Origin: Bacillota bacterium
Lineage (GTDB): Bacteria > Bacillota > Clostridia > Acetivibrionales > DSM-1351
Length of the DNA stretch: 64,000 bases
Direction of reading: 5' to 3'
Assembly: GCA_023415305.1 (NCBI GenBank)
Contig: JAEZKZ010000028.1
Location: forward strand, 39,942 to 103,941
The first letter of the stretch is position 1. Each line of letters opens with the position of its first letter. The position numbers were made by a program, and so were the translations under genes. The notes under the pieces were generated by a model. It was given only the letters and a program-made list of their open reading frames with translations. It did not search any database and had not been told where the DNA came from. This document shows, one piece after another, positions 1 to 8,966 of this stretch.

Positions 1-2
1 TG

Positions 3-464
3 CATTTAAACGGTAAAAAAATTGATTTCTTTTGGGGATGTATTTTGAACTATATTATACTCTCAGCAGTACTTTCATTAATCATACTGGTATTAAATAA
101 GACTGTAGACAATACAATGAGCTCAGTGGTTGATATCTGGGATATAGTTGATATATTCGGCTGGACCAATAATGGATTACTCCTGGCTTTTGCCAGACAA
201 TTTTCTTTTTATCTCCTGTTGGCAGTTACTATTCATACCTTAACCGCTATACAAACCTTCTGGTGGGGCTGGGTTATAGATTTAGTCATAGCAGCCATCA
301 TTAGTGTATTTACTCCTATAGCAATGCTGCGACAATTATTGGTTGACTTCTTCAACGTAATTATTTTCAATCCTCACCCTGTAGCCCATATTGCAGTATG
401 TCTTTCACTAGCCATCGTAATATACTCCTTTAATATTTCCATTTTAAGCAGGAAGAAAATATAG
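3..464 (+). CDS. Membrane protein, 5'-truncated by window edge
   Basis: The reading frame is open from the first bases of the window. The first possible start inside it (TTG at 45) has no ribosome-binding site, and the upstream codons (HLNGKKIDFFWGC) read like ordinary protein, so the gene most likely begins before the window. The visible 150 or so residues contain about four hydrophobic segments with few charges and end in a basic tail (SRKKI). This indicates an integral membrane protein. I do not recognise the family and assign no function. A hairpin terminator follows the stop codon. Confidence 0.6.
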   Translation, partial: HLNGKKIDFFWGCILNYIILSAVLSLIILVLNKTVDNTMSSVVDIWDIVDIFGWTNNGLLLAFARQFSFYLLLAVTIHTLTAIQTFWWGWVIDLVIAAIISVFTPIAMLRQLLVDFFNVIIFNPHPVAHIAVCLSLAIVIYSFNISILSRKKI

Positions 465-476
465 TGTAATATGTTA

Positions 477-524
477 AGGAGTTGTGTAAGCTTCAATTTT
501 TCAGATTGAATACACAGCTCCTTG
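477..524. terminator. Bidirectional terminator between converging genes
   Basis: A 12-bp stem (AAGGAGTTGTGT paired with ACACAGCTCCTT, one G-U pair) with a loop of about 24 bases lies between the stop of the plus-strand membrane protein and the stop of the minus-strand yibE/F gene. The flanks are T-rich or A-rich on either side, so it can serve both genes. Confidence 0.7.
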
Positions 525-526
525 TA

Positions 527-1521
527 TTATTTTCCCTCAATAACTATTTCAGCTTTTCGCCTTGTAAACATCATACCTGAGATTACGGCAGTAAACGGTG
601 CCACAGCCACGAGACCAAAGCAGCCTACAAGAGTATGAAAGATTTCGGCTGACACATAATTAAGGTTCAGTATGTTAATTATAGGTGTTCCCTGAGCCAT
701 GAAAACCATTAAAAGTCCGATGTAGCCTCCTGAGTATGCAAGCAGTAATGTAGTGGTCATTGTCCCCATTACGACTTTCCCTACATTAAAGCCAGAGGCA
801 ATTGCTGCTTTGGTTGTCATACCGGGATTTTTATCTACAAGTTCATAAACTGCGGCTGCTATATCTACCGCTACATCCATAAGTGCGCCTGAAGATGCAA
901 TAAAGGTTGCCGCAATGAATATTTGTGTTAAATTCAGGTGACCATAGCCTGAATAAAGTAAACTTTCCGAAAACGCCATAACAGCCCCGTGAATTTTAAA
1001 TAGATTTCCGAACCACACCGCTAAAATGCAGCTCAAAAGCGTTCCCGATAAAGAACCTACAATTGCAGCGACAGACTTTCTGTTATACCCACTTACCAGT
1101 AGGATAGTAAAAATTGTCAGGAAAGCTACAATAAATAATGATATCCATATAGGATTCCAACCTTTAAGAAGTGTTGGAACCAGTACTTTCCAAATAACAA
1201 CTATTGATAAAATAAAGGAAAGAATAGCGGTACATATATTTTATCCATTTCAAGCTTTCCATCCAGATTATTTCTTCCTTCTGCTGTCAGGTTCTTAAAA
1301 TGTCCATCAAGTATCCTGACCATGCATTTCTGCTCTCCCTGTTTGATAATTCCTGTATCATACAAATTAGAATTATCTGTTTCAACGATTTCAACAACGG
1401 ATCTGATGCTATTATTGTATACTGCTGATTGAAATCCAGTAGGCAAAAAGCATAGAATTATTATCAATAACATTACAGCCATAGCCGTTATCCTGTCAGT
1501 GTTAAAAACCTTCTTTTCCAT
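527..1521 (-). pseudogene. YibE/F-family membrane protein, frameshifted and probably internally deleted
   Basis: Two minus-strand frames belong to one gene. The start at 1521 gives an N-terminal membrane segment and an extracytoplasmic part ending near GKLEMDKIY. That frame stops at 1201. Another frame, open from about 1242, carries TAILSFILSIVVIWK and continues through the rest of the YibE/F membrane domain (SESLLYSGYG, SSGALMDVAVD, MGTMTTTLLLAYSGGY, MVFMAQGTP) to 527. From memory of the family, intact members have roughly 40-60 more residues at the junction (a GD-containing segment and a first transmembrane helix), so this looks like a deletion that also shifted the frame near 1225-1245. 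Full length would be about 370-390 residues; about 330 remain. Sequencing error cannot be excluded for the shift but would not explain the missing part. Confidence 0.75.
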
Positions 1522-1583
1522 GGGCGGTTCCTTTCTAATCCTAAATATTTTTGATTTCTTATGGATTTAAGAATAAAAGTCAA

Positions 1584-1615
1584 CCGCTGTATAAACATTT
1601 TTTGTTACACAGCGG
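1584..1615 (-). terminator. Hairpin downstream of alkaline phosphatase
   Basis: A 7-bp GC-rich stem (CCGCTGT with ACAGCGG) lies about 50 bases after the phosphatase stop. On the minus strand it is followed by a moderately T-rich stretch (TTGACTTTTATTC). It is a plausible but not textbook intrinsic terminator. Confidence 0.5.
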
Positions 1616-1663
1616 AATGATTTTTATTACGGATTTCCAGTAAAACTTGCTTCTTGGATTATC

Positions 1664-3196
1664 CTATTTAACTTTTACTATTGAAGCTAATTTTTTATTT
1701 ATATCGGTATCATCATACGCACCGTAGAAAAGCTGGTAGCCTGCACCAATTGCGTATACCGGTACAGCCAAACCCGAATGTGAATAAGTAGAGAAGTTAA
1801 TTCCCGCCTTGTTATCCAGTATATGATTACATGTGACCGTTATAGGTTCATAGGAGCCATATAGCAGGTAATCGGTTTCCGTATTGGTAACCTTTGAAGC
1901 ACTCATTGACTTTCTTAATGCATCCCTTAGTTTAACCATTTCAAAATCTGTAAGTACCAATTCAGGAGCCTTCTTTGCATCAGAATCTGAGGATGCCATC
2001 AATCCATAGGATTCTTTTATCTGAGGCAGAAGATCCTCCAATTTAGCAGCAGCCGGTTTTGTTTTTTCCTTATACGCTGCTATAATTTTGTCAAACTCAA
2101 CATAGGATTTCTTTTGTTTTTCCAGCTTTTCAAAGAAAGTTGAATATTCGGTTCCGGCAAAACCTATACTCATTCCCCCTGTCTCATGGTCGCCTGTGAC
2201 AATAATAAGAGTCTCATCAGGATGTTTCTCATAAACCTTCAGGGCTTCCTTAACTGCATCGTTTAAAGCTATAGTATCATGAATAGCTGCCGCTGCATCG
2301 TTTGCATGACATGCCCAGTCAATCTTGCCCCCTTCTACCATTATGAAATACCCCTTAGGGTTATCCATTACCTCTATTCCCTTTCGGACATAATCTGCGA
2401 GACTGAGCTGATCCTCTTTACGGTCAAGTTCATAAGGCATCGAATAGCTGTCATTGGAAGCCTCCGCGGCTGCCTCATCTAGAGCAATAACCTTTCCTGA
2501 GTTTTTGTCAAGCTTCAGAACATCCGATTTTGTTGTTACAACCTTATATCCATTCTTTCTGGCTTGATCAAGAATGTTTACAGGATTCTTTTCACCGGCT
2601 TTTTTTCCGTCGGGATCCAGGAAATAGCCTCCCCCGAAGTAATCAAAGTTGCTGGCAACAAGTTGTGATGCGATTTTGTAATAATTTCCTCTTGAAGGCT
2701 CACTTGCATAGAAAACGGCCGGAGTTGCGTGATCCAGTGTAACAGAGGTTACTATTCCAACCTTGTAGCCTGCCTTCTTCATTTTTTTAGATATAGGCTC
2801 ATAGCTTACCTTTTTTGATGGGTCCATATTAATAATTCCACCGAAGGTCTTATAGCCTGATGCCAATGCAGTTCCGGTTGAAGCCGAATCAGGAATAAAT
2901 GATTCAGCATCATAAGTATCTGCGCTGCCCACTCCCGGAAATTTGGTGAAATCGAGAGGTTTTATGGCTCTAGTTCCGTTACTTCCTATATTACCCATAT
3001 ACATTTGAGCGGCATTGATCTGCGGTGTACTCATTCCGTCACCTATAAAGAGAAAAACATACTTTGGTGCAGAGCCGGAATATGTATTATTTGTTGTATA
3101 TAAGGAAGGGTTTGCTGAAACAAGCCCTCCAAATAATGCAACACAGAAAAATACAAATACCAGTAAAAGCGAAGAAAAAGCTGCTATTCTTTTCAT
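1664..3196 (-). CDS. Secreted alkaline phosphatase (PhoA family)
   Basis: Hydrolyses phosphate monoesters outside the membrane to release phosphate. ATG at 3196 is chosen because GGAGGTG lies just upstream; the frame could be extended to a TTG at 3214, but that would put the ribosome site inside the gene. The 510-residue product starts with a signal peptide (MKRIAAF, hydrophobic core, cleavage near VSA-NP). Family motifs are in order: FIGDGMS (metal site) near residue 51, PDSASTGTA with the phosphorylated serine near 104, a VEGG...DWACHAND segment, VTGDHETGG (metal ligands) and YSHSGLAVP (histidine ligand) close to the C terminus. All expected catalytic residues appear present. The gene stands alone. 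I saw no convincing Pho box in the AT-rich upstream region. Confidence 0.93.
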   Translation of the reverse strand: MKRIAAFSSLLLVFVFFCVALFGGLVSANPSLYTTNNTYSGSAPKYVFLFIGDGMSTPQINAAQMYMGNIGSNGTRAIKPLDFTKFPGVGSADTYDAESFIPDSASTGTALASGYKTFGGIINMDPSKKVSYEPISKKMKKAGYKVGIVTSVTLDHATPAVFYASEPSRGNYYKIASQLVASNFDYFGGGYFLDPDGKKAGEKNPVNILDQARKNGYKVVTTKSDVLKLDKNSGKVIALDEAAAEASNDSYSMPYELDRKEDQLSLADYVRKGIEVMDNPKGYFIMVEGGKIDWACHANDAAAAIHDTIALNDAVKEALKVYEKHPDETLIIVTGDHETGGMSIGFAGTEYSTFFEKLEKQKKSYVEFDKIIAAYKEKTKPAAAKLEDLLPQIKESYGLMASSDSDAKKAPELVLTDFEMVKLRDALRKSMSASKVTNTETDYLLYGSYEPITVTCNHILDNKAGINFSTYSHSGLAVPVYAIGAGYQLFYGAYDDTDINKKLASIVKVK

Positions 3197-3339
3197 AAAA
3201 AAAAACACCTCCAATATTTTTGTATTGTACAGTGTTATAATAATTAATTAATTTTAAATAAGTATTTGGTTTCCGTTAATTTCTAATTAATTTAATTAAA
3301 TCCATTTTGACAATCAGCAACTAATTTTTACATTACCCG

Positions 3340-3828
3340 TTACAAAACGGGTAATGCCTTTGTACGTTTTAATGCAAAGACCAGTATCGAAGCAATAGCT
3401 GCACCTCCAGTGGAGCTGATGCTAAACGGTATAACAAAACCAAATAGTGCAGCCTGTTTTGAAAGTAGCAGCGCAGCCACCGGGTATGCAAGTATTGCTC
3501 CAATTATTCCTGTTCCAACTATCTCTCCAATAAAAGCACTAATTGTATTTTTAAACTTCCTGTACATAAATCCGGCGAGTAAAGCACCAATCATACTCCC
3601 CGGGAAAGCCAGCAGAGTACCTGTACCGCTTATAAGCCTTATACAGGAAGTAACAAAGGCAACTCCGACCGCATACCAAGGCCCCAGCAGTACAGCACCC
3701 AGTACGTTTACCATATGCATTACCGGCATACATTTTGATACACCTATGGGAATATAAGCAGCCGACCCTACAACTGCTACTGCAACCAATAAACCTGCAA
3801 GAGCTAATTTCTTAACATTAATATTCAT
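3340..3828 (-). CDS. thiW: ECF transporter S component ThiW (thiazole/thiamine precursor uptake)
   Basis: Substrate-binding membrane subunit of an energy-coupling-factor transporter. ThiW proteins are linked to uptake of the thiazole moiety of thiamine. The 162 residues hold about five or six hydrophobic helices and the family-like stretch GPWYAVGVAFVTSCIR followed by GTLLAFPGSMIGALLAG. It is the last gene of the thi operon, 21 bases after thiE, with ribosome site AAGGGGG upstream. The ATPase and T subunits are not in the window, as usual for group II ECF systems that share a common energising module. A perfect hairpin (CATTACCCGTT with AACGGGTAATG, 3331-3356) overlaps the stop codon but lacks a T-run. 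Its neighbour ThiM, a thiazole kinase, supports a salvage role. Confidence 0.88.
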   Translation of the reverse strand: MNINVKKLALAGLLVAVAVVGSAAYIPIGVSKCMPVMHMVNVLGAVLLGPWYAVGVAFVTSCIRLISGTGTLLAFPGSMIGALLAGFMYRKFKNTISAFIGEIVGTGIIGAILAYPVAALLLSKQAALFGFVIPFSISSTGGAAIASILVFALKRTKALPVL

Positions 3829-3849
3829 AATATCTCATCCCCCTTATAG

Positions 3850-4482
3850 TTATTTTTTTATCCTGAATATACCAAGTAGTTTTTCTGCAGCCTTTCTTAT
3901 ATCCTCTTGTGCAATAATTGCGGAAACCGCCGCTATTCCGTCTATTCCCGCAGCAGCAAGTTCACCTGCATTTTTATAATTAATACCGCCGATGCCTACT
4001 ATCGGTACATTCACTGCTTTCCTTACAGCAAGGAGCTGTTCCTTTGAAATAACATCTGCATCTGCTTTTGTACTTGTTGAATATAAAGCCCCAACGCCAA
4101 TATAGTCAGCTCCGGTATTAACGGCTTTTATTGCATCTTCTGCAGTGTTTGCCGACACACCCACAATTTTATCCTTTCCAATTATTCTTCTAACAACTTC
4201 AGCCGGCAGATCACTTTGCCCCACATGAATACCGGCTGCATCTATGGCGAGGGCTATATCGACCCTATCGTTAATGATAAGGGGTATTTTGTATTTATCA
4301 GTTACAGCTTTAACCTTAATAGCATTCTGATAAAATTCCAGTGATGAAGCACTTTTTTCTCTAAGCTGTACAATGGTACAGCCGCCTTCAATGGCACTCT
4401 CAACCGCTTCTTCAAGAGTTTGTGTACTCATAAGTTCCCTGTCTGTAACCAGATACAGGGTATAATCTATTTCATATCTCAT
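3850..4482 (-). CDS. thiE: Thiamine-phosphate synthase
   Basis: Joins HMP pyrophosphate and thiazole phosphate to make thiamine monophosphate in the cytoplasm. The 210 residues match the usual TIM-barrel length. Visible motifs are YLVTDRELM at the N terminus, GGCTIVQLREK (residues about 33-43), PLIINDRVDIA, GIHVGQSDLP and the phosphate-binding end VGIGGINYKNAGELAAAG. The start overlaps the end of thiM by 11 bases and its ribosome site (GGAGAGGG) lies inside thiM, so the two are translationally coupled. Part of the TPP-controlled operon. Confidence 0.96.
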   Translation of the reverse strand: MRYEIDYTLYLVTDRELMSTQTLEEAVESAIEGGCTIVQLREKSASSLEFYQNAIKVKAVTDKYKIPLIINDRVDIALAIDAAGIHVGQSDLPAEVVRRIIGKDKIVGVSANTAEDAIKAVNTGADYIGVGALYSTSTKADADVISKEQLLAVRKAVNVPIVGIGGINYKNAGELAAAGIDGIAAVSAIIAQEDIRKAAEKLLGIFRIKK

Positions 4483-5293
4483 TTATTCTGGCCCTCTCCA
4501 CTAATATTTTCTCATCCAACCGGCTGATAGCATCTATTATGGCAAGATGAAAACTACCAATTCCTCTGTCTCCAGCCTTTTCATAAGCAATTTCACCCGC
4601 AATTCCCATTGCTGCTACTCCTGCAACAGCAGCAACAAATGCGTCCTTACCTGCTCCACAAAAGGAACCTACCAAGGCAGTAGTCATACAGCCTGTTCCT
4701 GTTACGTTTGAAAGCAGCCTGTGCCCGTTGCTGACAGCAGCAAGCCTCTTTCCGTCTGATATGACATCTATTGCTCCCGTAATAGCGGCGACACAACCCT
4801 GATTTTCAGCTACGGCTGACGCTATTTTCCTCGCATCACTTGAAATAATATCCTCTTCAGCAGCATCCACACCCTTTGTATTGGAACTAAGTCCGGCGAT
4901 GAATGAGATTTCAGACATATTACCCCTAACTACGCTTATTTTTACTTCTGAAAGAATCAAATGTGTTGTCTCATTTCTGAGTGTGGATGCCCCTGCTCCC
5001 ACAGGGTCCAGCACTACAGGTATCCCCAGTTCATTTGCTCTTTTACCGGCTGCAAGCATTGCTTCCACTGTTCTCTTGTTCAATGTACCGATGTTTAATA
5101 CAAGAGAAGCTGATATAGCTGCAATGTCGGATGCTTCCGATATATCATCCGCCATTATTGGTGATGCTCCAATTGCCAGAATAATGTTGGCACAGTCATT
5201 CACCGTGACATAATTGGTTATGTTATGTACAAGTGGCTTCTTTTTTCTAAGCTGACTCAAAAGTTCAGCCGATGCATTTACTAAATCACTCAT
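4472..5293 (-). CDS. thiM: Hydroxyethylthiazole kinase
   Basis: Phosphorylates 4-methyl-5-(2-hydroxyethyl)thiazole so that salvaged thiazole can enter thiamine synthesis. The 273 residues have the ribokinase-like fold motifs of the family: KKPLVHNITNYVTVNDCAN near residue 18, VLDPVGAGAS near 95, VRGNMSEI and the GTGCMTTALVG anion hole near 200 with the catalytic cysteine. The start at 5293 has ribosome site AAAGGA. It lies 107 bases after thiC and overlaps thiE. No thiazole synthase (thiG/thiH) is present here, so within this operon thiazole comes from salvage. Confidence 0.96.
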   Translation of the reverse strand: MSDLVNASAELLSQLRKKKPLVHNITNYVTVNDCANIILAIGASPIMADDISEASDIAAISASLVLNIGTLNKRTVEAMLAAGKRANELGIPVVLDPVGAGASTLRNETTHLILSEVKISVVRGNMSEISFIAGLSSNTKGVDAAEEDIISSDARKIASAVAENQGCVAAITGAIDVISDGKRLAAVSNGHRLLSNVTGTGCMTTALVGSFCGAGKDAFVAAVAGVAAMGIAGEIAYEKAGDRGIGSFHLAIIDAISRLDEKILVERARINEI

Positions 5294-5400
5294 CTTTTAG
5301 TCCTTTCCCTAACGTACTCATTTTAGATTTTATATATTTGATTTTAATTGACATTTCTCAGCCCTCATATATTATATGATTTGAGAATACAGACCTTAAA

Positions 5401-6708
5401 TTACCGTTCTGAAAACTCCACAGCTTCTCCTGCCAGTATTTTATTTGTTGTTCTCATTGCACACATTTTGCCGCACATAGAACAGGAATGCTTATCTGAT
5501 GGGGGTGCGCTTTCAAAATATTTTCTTGCTTTATCACCGTCAATAGCATACGAGAACATTTCCTCCCAATCTATTCTCCTTCTGGCATCGCTCATTTTAT
5601 TGTCTATCTCACGTGCGTTGGGTATTCCTTTTGCGATATCGGCGGCGTGGGCGGCTATCCTTGAAGCAACGATTCCCTCTTTTACGTCCTGTAAATCAGG
5701 CAGGCGCAGATGTTCTGCCGGAGTAACATAACAAAGGAAGTCTGCGCCGTTTGCCGCAGCTATGGCGCCGCCGATGGCAGAGGTAATGTGGTCATAGCCC
5801 GGCGCAATATCTGTAACAAGTGGGCCCAGCACATAAAAGGGTGCGCCGTGGCAGAGCCTCTTCTGTATAGTCATATTTGCAGCTATTTCATTGATAGCCA
5901 TGTGCCCCGGGCCTTCCACCATTACTTGTACATCCTTTTCCCAGGCTCGTTTGGTAAGATTTCCAAGCTCTATCAATTCGCTTAGCTGTCCTGCATCGGA
6001 ACTGTCATGAATACATCCGGGTCTTAAGGCATCACCAAGACTGATAGTGACGTCATACTCACGAAGTATTTCAAGAAATTCATCATAGTACTCGTAAAAT
6101 GGATTTTCATTCCCAGTCATCTCCATCCATGCAAACAGCAGAGATCCACCTCTTGAAACAATGTTGGTAAGTCTTTTGGATCTTTTGAAGCACTCTATGG
6201 CACGTCTGTTAATTCCCGCATGAATAGTCATAAAGTCTACGCCCTCTCTTGCATGTGCCTCAACTACCTGAAAGAAATCCTTTGCCTTAATATCCATAAG
6301 ATCCTTTTCAAGATATCCGATGGCATCATACATGGGAACTGTCCCTATCATTGCGGGCGAACGCTCTATAAGCTGTTTTCTGAAGGTGTTTGTCTTACCA
6401 TAGTTACTTAAATCCATGATTGCTTCAACGCCGAATTGGATTGCCATATCCACCTTTTCCAGCTCATTTGAATAGTCGTTACAGTCACCCGATATACCCA
6501 GATTCACGTTGATTTTAGTTTTCAGCCCCTCCCCTATACCTTCCGGACTCAAAGCCTTATGCTTGATATTTGCAGGAATTGCTACCCTGCCACAGGCCAC
6601 AAGTTCCCTAAGCTTTTCTTCCTCTGTAAATTCCTTTTTGGCCACAATAGCCATTTCATTTGTAACAATACCTTTTCTTGCTGCTTCCATTTGAGTTTTA
6701 TATGTCAT
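5401..6708 (-). CDS. thiC: Phosphomethylpyrimidine synthase
   Basis: Radical-SAM enzyme converting aminoimidazole ribotide to hydroxymethylpyrimidine phosphate, the pyrimidine half of thiamine. The start is taken at 6708 (MTYKTQMEAA) because AAAGGGC lies just before it; the open frame runs 10 codons further to a weaker start. The 435-residue length is that of the short form common in anaerobes, which lacks the N-terminal extension of the E. coli type. Motifs include IGTVPMYDAI, FMTIHAGINR, SLGDALRPGCIHD, EGPGHMAINEI and the C-terminal CSMCGKMC cluster-binding cysteines. It lies 75 bases downstream of thiD in the same operon. Confidence 0.97.
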   Translation of the reverse strand: MTYKTQMEAARKGIVTNEMAIVAKKEFTEEEKLRELVACGRVAIPANIKHKALSPEGIGEGLKTKINVNLGISGDCNDYSNELEKVDMAIQFGVEAIMDLSNYGKTNTFRKQLIERSPAMIGTVPMYDAIGYLEKDLMDIKAKDFFQVVEAHAREGVDFMTIHAGINRRAIECFKRSKRLTNIVSRGGSLLFAWMEMTGNENPFYEYYDEFLEILREYDVTISLGDALRPGCIHDSSDAGQLSELIELGNLTKRAWEKDVQVMVEGPGHMAINEIAANMTIQKRLCHGAPFYVLGPLVTDIAPGYDHITSAIGGAIAAANGADFLCYVTPAEHLRLPDLQDVKEGIVASRIAAHAADIAKGIPNAREIDNKMSDARRRIDWEEMFSYAIDGDKARKYFESAPPSDKHSCSMCGKMCAMRTTNKILAGEAVEFSER

Positions 6709-6783
6709 AATGTTGCCCTTTCTGCTGTAATGCAGCACATAATTTAAATATAAGTTCTTGAACTAATAACCAGCTGCGGTTCA

Positions 6784-7599
6784 TCAAATCGATTCATCCA
6801 TACTTAGTAAACCCTCTCTATAAAGCTTATAGAAATGGTTTGTGGGACCATGACCTTTTCCTATTTCGAGGGAATGCTCAATTGCCATTGTTACATAATC
6901 CTTGGCCTTCCTGACAGCATGGTCACAGTCCATTCCTAACGCAAGGTTTGAGGCAATTGCTGAAGACAGGGTACAGCCTGTTCCATGAGTATTCTTGGTA
7001 GGAATCCTTCTGGATATGAAGCTATGATAAGTCTTTCCGTCAAAAAGAATATCTTCTGCGTCTCCCGTACCATGCCCGCCTTTTATCAATACATTTTCAG
7101 CCCCCATAACATGTATTCTCTCAGCTGCCGTTTTTAAGTCCTTATCTGAAACAATATTCATCCCTGTTATGGCTTCTGCCTCAGGTATATTCGGAGTAAG
7201 TATGTAAGCCTGTGGAATCAGCTCCCTGATAAAGTAATCCAGAGCATTTTCCTGCATCAATGCATGACCTCCTTTAGCCACCATCACAGGGTCTATTACT
7301 ATGTTATGGGGCTTGTATTCCTTTAGTTTTCTGTTTACAGCCTTCATGCATTCACAACCTGAAAGCATTCCAACTTTAACTGCATCCACTTCAATATCTT
7401 CAAATATGGCGTCCATCTGTTTTTCAATAATGTCAGCTCTAATATCCTGAATATCTATTACCCTACAGGTATTTTCCGCTACAACAGATACTATTACACT
7501 CATACCATAAAGCCCATGTGCAGAAAAAGTCTTAAGGTCAGCCTGTATTCCGGCACCTCCGCTGCAGTCCGAACCTGCAATAGTCAAAATCTTCTTCAT
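6784..7599 (-). CDS. thiD: Hydroxymethylpyrimidine / HMP-phosphate kinase
   Basis: Phosphorylates HMP and HMP-phosphate to the pyrophosphate used by ThiE. The 271 residues show the family signature: TIAGSDCSGGAGIQADLKTF at the N terminus, VKVGMLSG near residue 76, IDPVMVAKGG near 100, KGGHG near 173 and the GTGCTLSSAIA anion hole near 206. It is the first gene of the thi operon, with ribosome site AAAGGAGA. Transcription must pass two TPP riboswitch-terminator units between about 8150 and 7715 to reach it. Confidence 0.97.
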   Translation of the reverse strand: MKKILTIAGSDCSGGAGIQADLKTFSAHGLYGMSVIVSVVAENTCRVIDIQDIRADIIEKQMDAIFEDIEVDAVKVGMLSGCECMKAVNRKLKEYKPHNIVIDPVMVAKGGHALMQENALDYFIRELIPQAYILTPNIPEAEAITGMNIVSDKDLKTAAERIHVMGAENVLIKGGHGTGDAEDILFDGKTYHSFISRRIPTKNTHGTGCTLSSAIASNLALGMDCDHAVRKAKDYVTMAIEHSLEIGKGHGPTNHFYKLYREGLLSMDESI

Positions 7600-7714
7600 T
7601 CACGTTCTCCTTTCAATTTAAAACTTTTCTGGTCGAAGTCAGTTTATAGAGGTGAACCATGCGCTAAACAGCCGGTTAAATGTAAACGTCGGGAAGCTTT
7701 ATACTTCACTAAGC

Positions 7715-7750
7715 AATAAAAAATGCCCAACCCGCTAAGGTTAAGCATTA
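7715..7750 (-). terminator. Expression-platform terminator of proximal TPP riboswitch
   Basis: On the minus strand an 11-bp stem (AATGCTTAACC with GGGTTGGGCATT, with G-U pairs) is followed by TTTTTT. It lies after the proximal TPP aptamer and about 115 bases before thiD, where a riboswitch-controlled terminator is expected. Confidence 0.85.
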
Positions 7751-7780
7751 ATAGTTAAAATAGTGTATGACTATGTACTC

Positions 7781-7880
7781 TTTGCTTCCCTACGACGGTG
7801 CTAACCGACAGGTTCCAAGGGTCAGGTTTTACCTTCTCAACCGATACAGGCATAGCTGTATTTATTATGGTCCCCCCACA
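7781..7880 (-). promoter_or_regulatory. TPP riboswitch, proximal copy
   Basis: On the minus strand the sequence has the thi-box core: GGGGGGACC at the 5' end, GGTTGAGAAGG, CTGACCCTTGGAACCTGT and the closing CGTAGGGAAGC. These are the conserved pyrimidine-sensor and pyrophosphate-sensor segments of the TPP aptamer. With TPP bound, the downstream terminator should form and stop transcription of thiDCMEW. Confidence 0.95.
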
Positions 7881-8000
7881 AAATAATTATTAAATTGTAA
7901 CAAACTAACATCACATAAATTCTACCGTCTTGGGTTATGCCTCCGGGATGAAAGCCTTAACATACCACAAAACTTAAATTTTCCGGAATTCCTATACAGT

Positions 8001-8034
8001 AAAAAAACGCTCACCCCAAAGGGCAAACGCTTTA
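8001..8034 (-). terminator. Expression-platform terminator of distal TPP riboswitch
   Basis: On the minus strand AAGCGTTTGCCC pairs with GGGTGAGCGTTT (12 bp, some G-U), followed by a run of seven T. A smaller hairpin from AATCAAAATTAGG and TTATTTTGATT precedes it and may act as antiterminator. It sits directly after the distal aptamer. Confidence 0.85.
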
Positions 8035-8057
8035 ATCAAAATAAGTCCTAATTTTGA

Positions 8058-8148
8058 TTTGCTTCCCTTCAACGGTGTTAACCGACAGGTTCTAAGGGTC
8101 AGGTTCTACCTTCTCAACCTTAGGAATTATTCCCAGGTCCCCCCGCAA
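8058..8148 (-). promoter_or_regulatory. TPP riboswitch, distal copy
   Basis: Second thi-box on the minus strand: GGGGGGACC, AGGTTGAGAAGG, CTGACCCTTAGAACCTGT and TGAAGGGAAGC. The core matches the proximal copy closely, while the variable P3 region and the spacer differ, so this is an old or independently diverged tandem pair, not a recent duplication. It has its own terminator at 8001-8034. Confidence 0.95.
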
Positions 8149-8265
8149 CATGTTTCTTGGATTGTAACATATTACAGATTATATGTAAAGAATCTTAAAG
8201 TATTCCTGTCTTAAAATATTCCAATTTTAATTATTTAGAATCATTAAGAATTCCGATATATATTT

Positions 8266-8679
8266 CTAGTATTTAGGTCTGATCATAAACCTTCCTTGTT
8301 CAGCCTTTACAAAACCATATTTTTCGTACAAACCATGAGCATCCTTTGTTGCGAGAATGCCTCTCAAATCCTTATACTCCTCTGACTCAGTTATATATTT
8401 AACAAGACTCGTACCAAGTTCCTTCCCTCTGTACTGCTCATCTATTATCACATCGCAAAGCCAATACATTGTAGACTTATCCGACACAACTCTTGCAAAG
8501 CCTATCTGCTCACTGCCAAGGTAAATACCGTAGGCATCAGAGTTCTTAATAGCATTTTCAATAGTTTCAATAGATCTTTCGTTTCCCCAGTAACTTTTTT
8601 CCAAGAGAGATTTAATCTTATGAGTTGACAACAAGGATTTGTCATTGCTGATTATATACTCCCCTAACCTGTATTCCAT
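8266..8679 (-). CDS. GNAT-family N-acetyltransferase
   Basis: The 137 residues fit a single GNAT domain: a beta strand with IGFARVVSD near residue 60, WLCDVIIDEQYRGKELGTSLVKYI (the acyl-CoA pyrophosphate-binding loop R/Q-x-x-G-x-G/A, here QYRGKELG) near 74-95, and LYEKYGFVK near the C terminus. The substrate cannot be read from sequence. GGGAGGGG precedes the ATG at 8679. The gene stands alone between the thi riboswitches and a region of inverted repeats. Confidence 0.85.
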   Translation of the reverse strand: MEYRLGEYIISNDKSLLSTHKIKSLLEKSYWGNERSIETIENAIKNSDAYGIYLGSEQIGFARVVSDKSTMYWLCDVIIDEQYRGKELGTSLVKYITESEEYKDLRGILATKDAHGLYEKYGFVKAEQGRFMIRPKY

Positions 8680-8867
8680 ATAACCCCTCCCTTACCATCA
8701 ATATGTTTTTCTGTATTTTTAAGCTTCAATAGGATTTATTCTGTAAATTATACATTACTAAATCTGTTCAGGCAAGAAAGTTCTCTAGCTTTTTTAATAA
8801 ATTCTAACACTCCGTGTTTCTGAGCACCCCCTCTACACCGGAAAGGGGAATCCCCTTTTCAAACCCC

Positions 8868-8966
8868 GCGTATAGGAATTTATTCTCTTGGGATTTTCCA
8901 GTTTAGTCATCCAACCTCAGGTATATCAGCACCTTCAACGCAGACAAAATATATTTATTCCTATAC
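8868..8966. repeat. Inverted repeat pair of 12 bp around a 75-bp spacer
   Basis: GCGTATAGGAAT at 8868-8879 is repeated in inverted orientation as ATTCCTATACGC at 8955-8966. A short perfect palindromic hairpin (AAAGGGGA with TCCCCTTT) lies just upstream at 8842-8858. The second arm abuts the terminator of the next gene. No coding capacity is visible in the 330-bp gap. Confidence 0.5.

Noticed and set aside
3331..3356. Terminator overlapping the thiW stop codon
   Set aside because: The hairpin is perfect but no T-run follows on the minus strand, so it is noted under thiW only.
7885..7975. 13-codon leader peptide (MLRLSSRRHNPRR) between the TPP riboswitches
   Set aside because: It has no ribosome site and the codons show no regulatory pattern; a chance frame is more likely.
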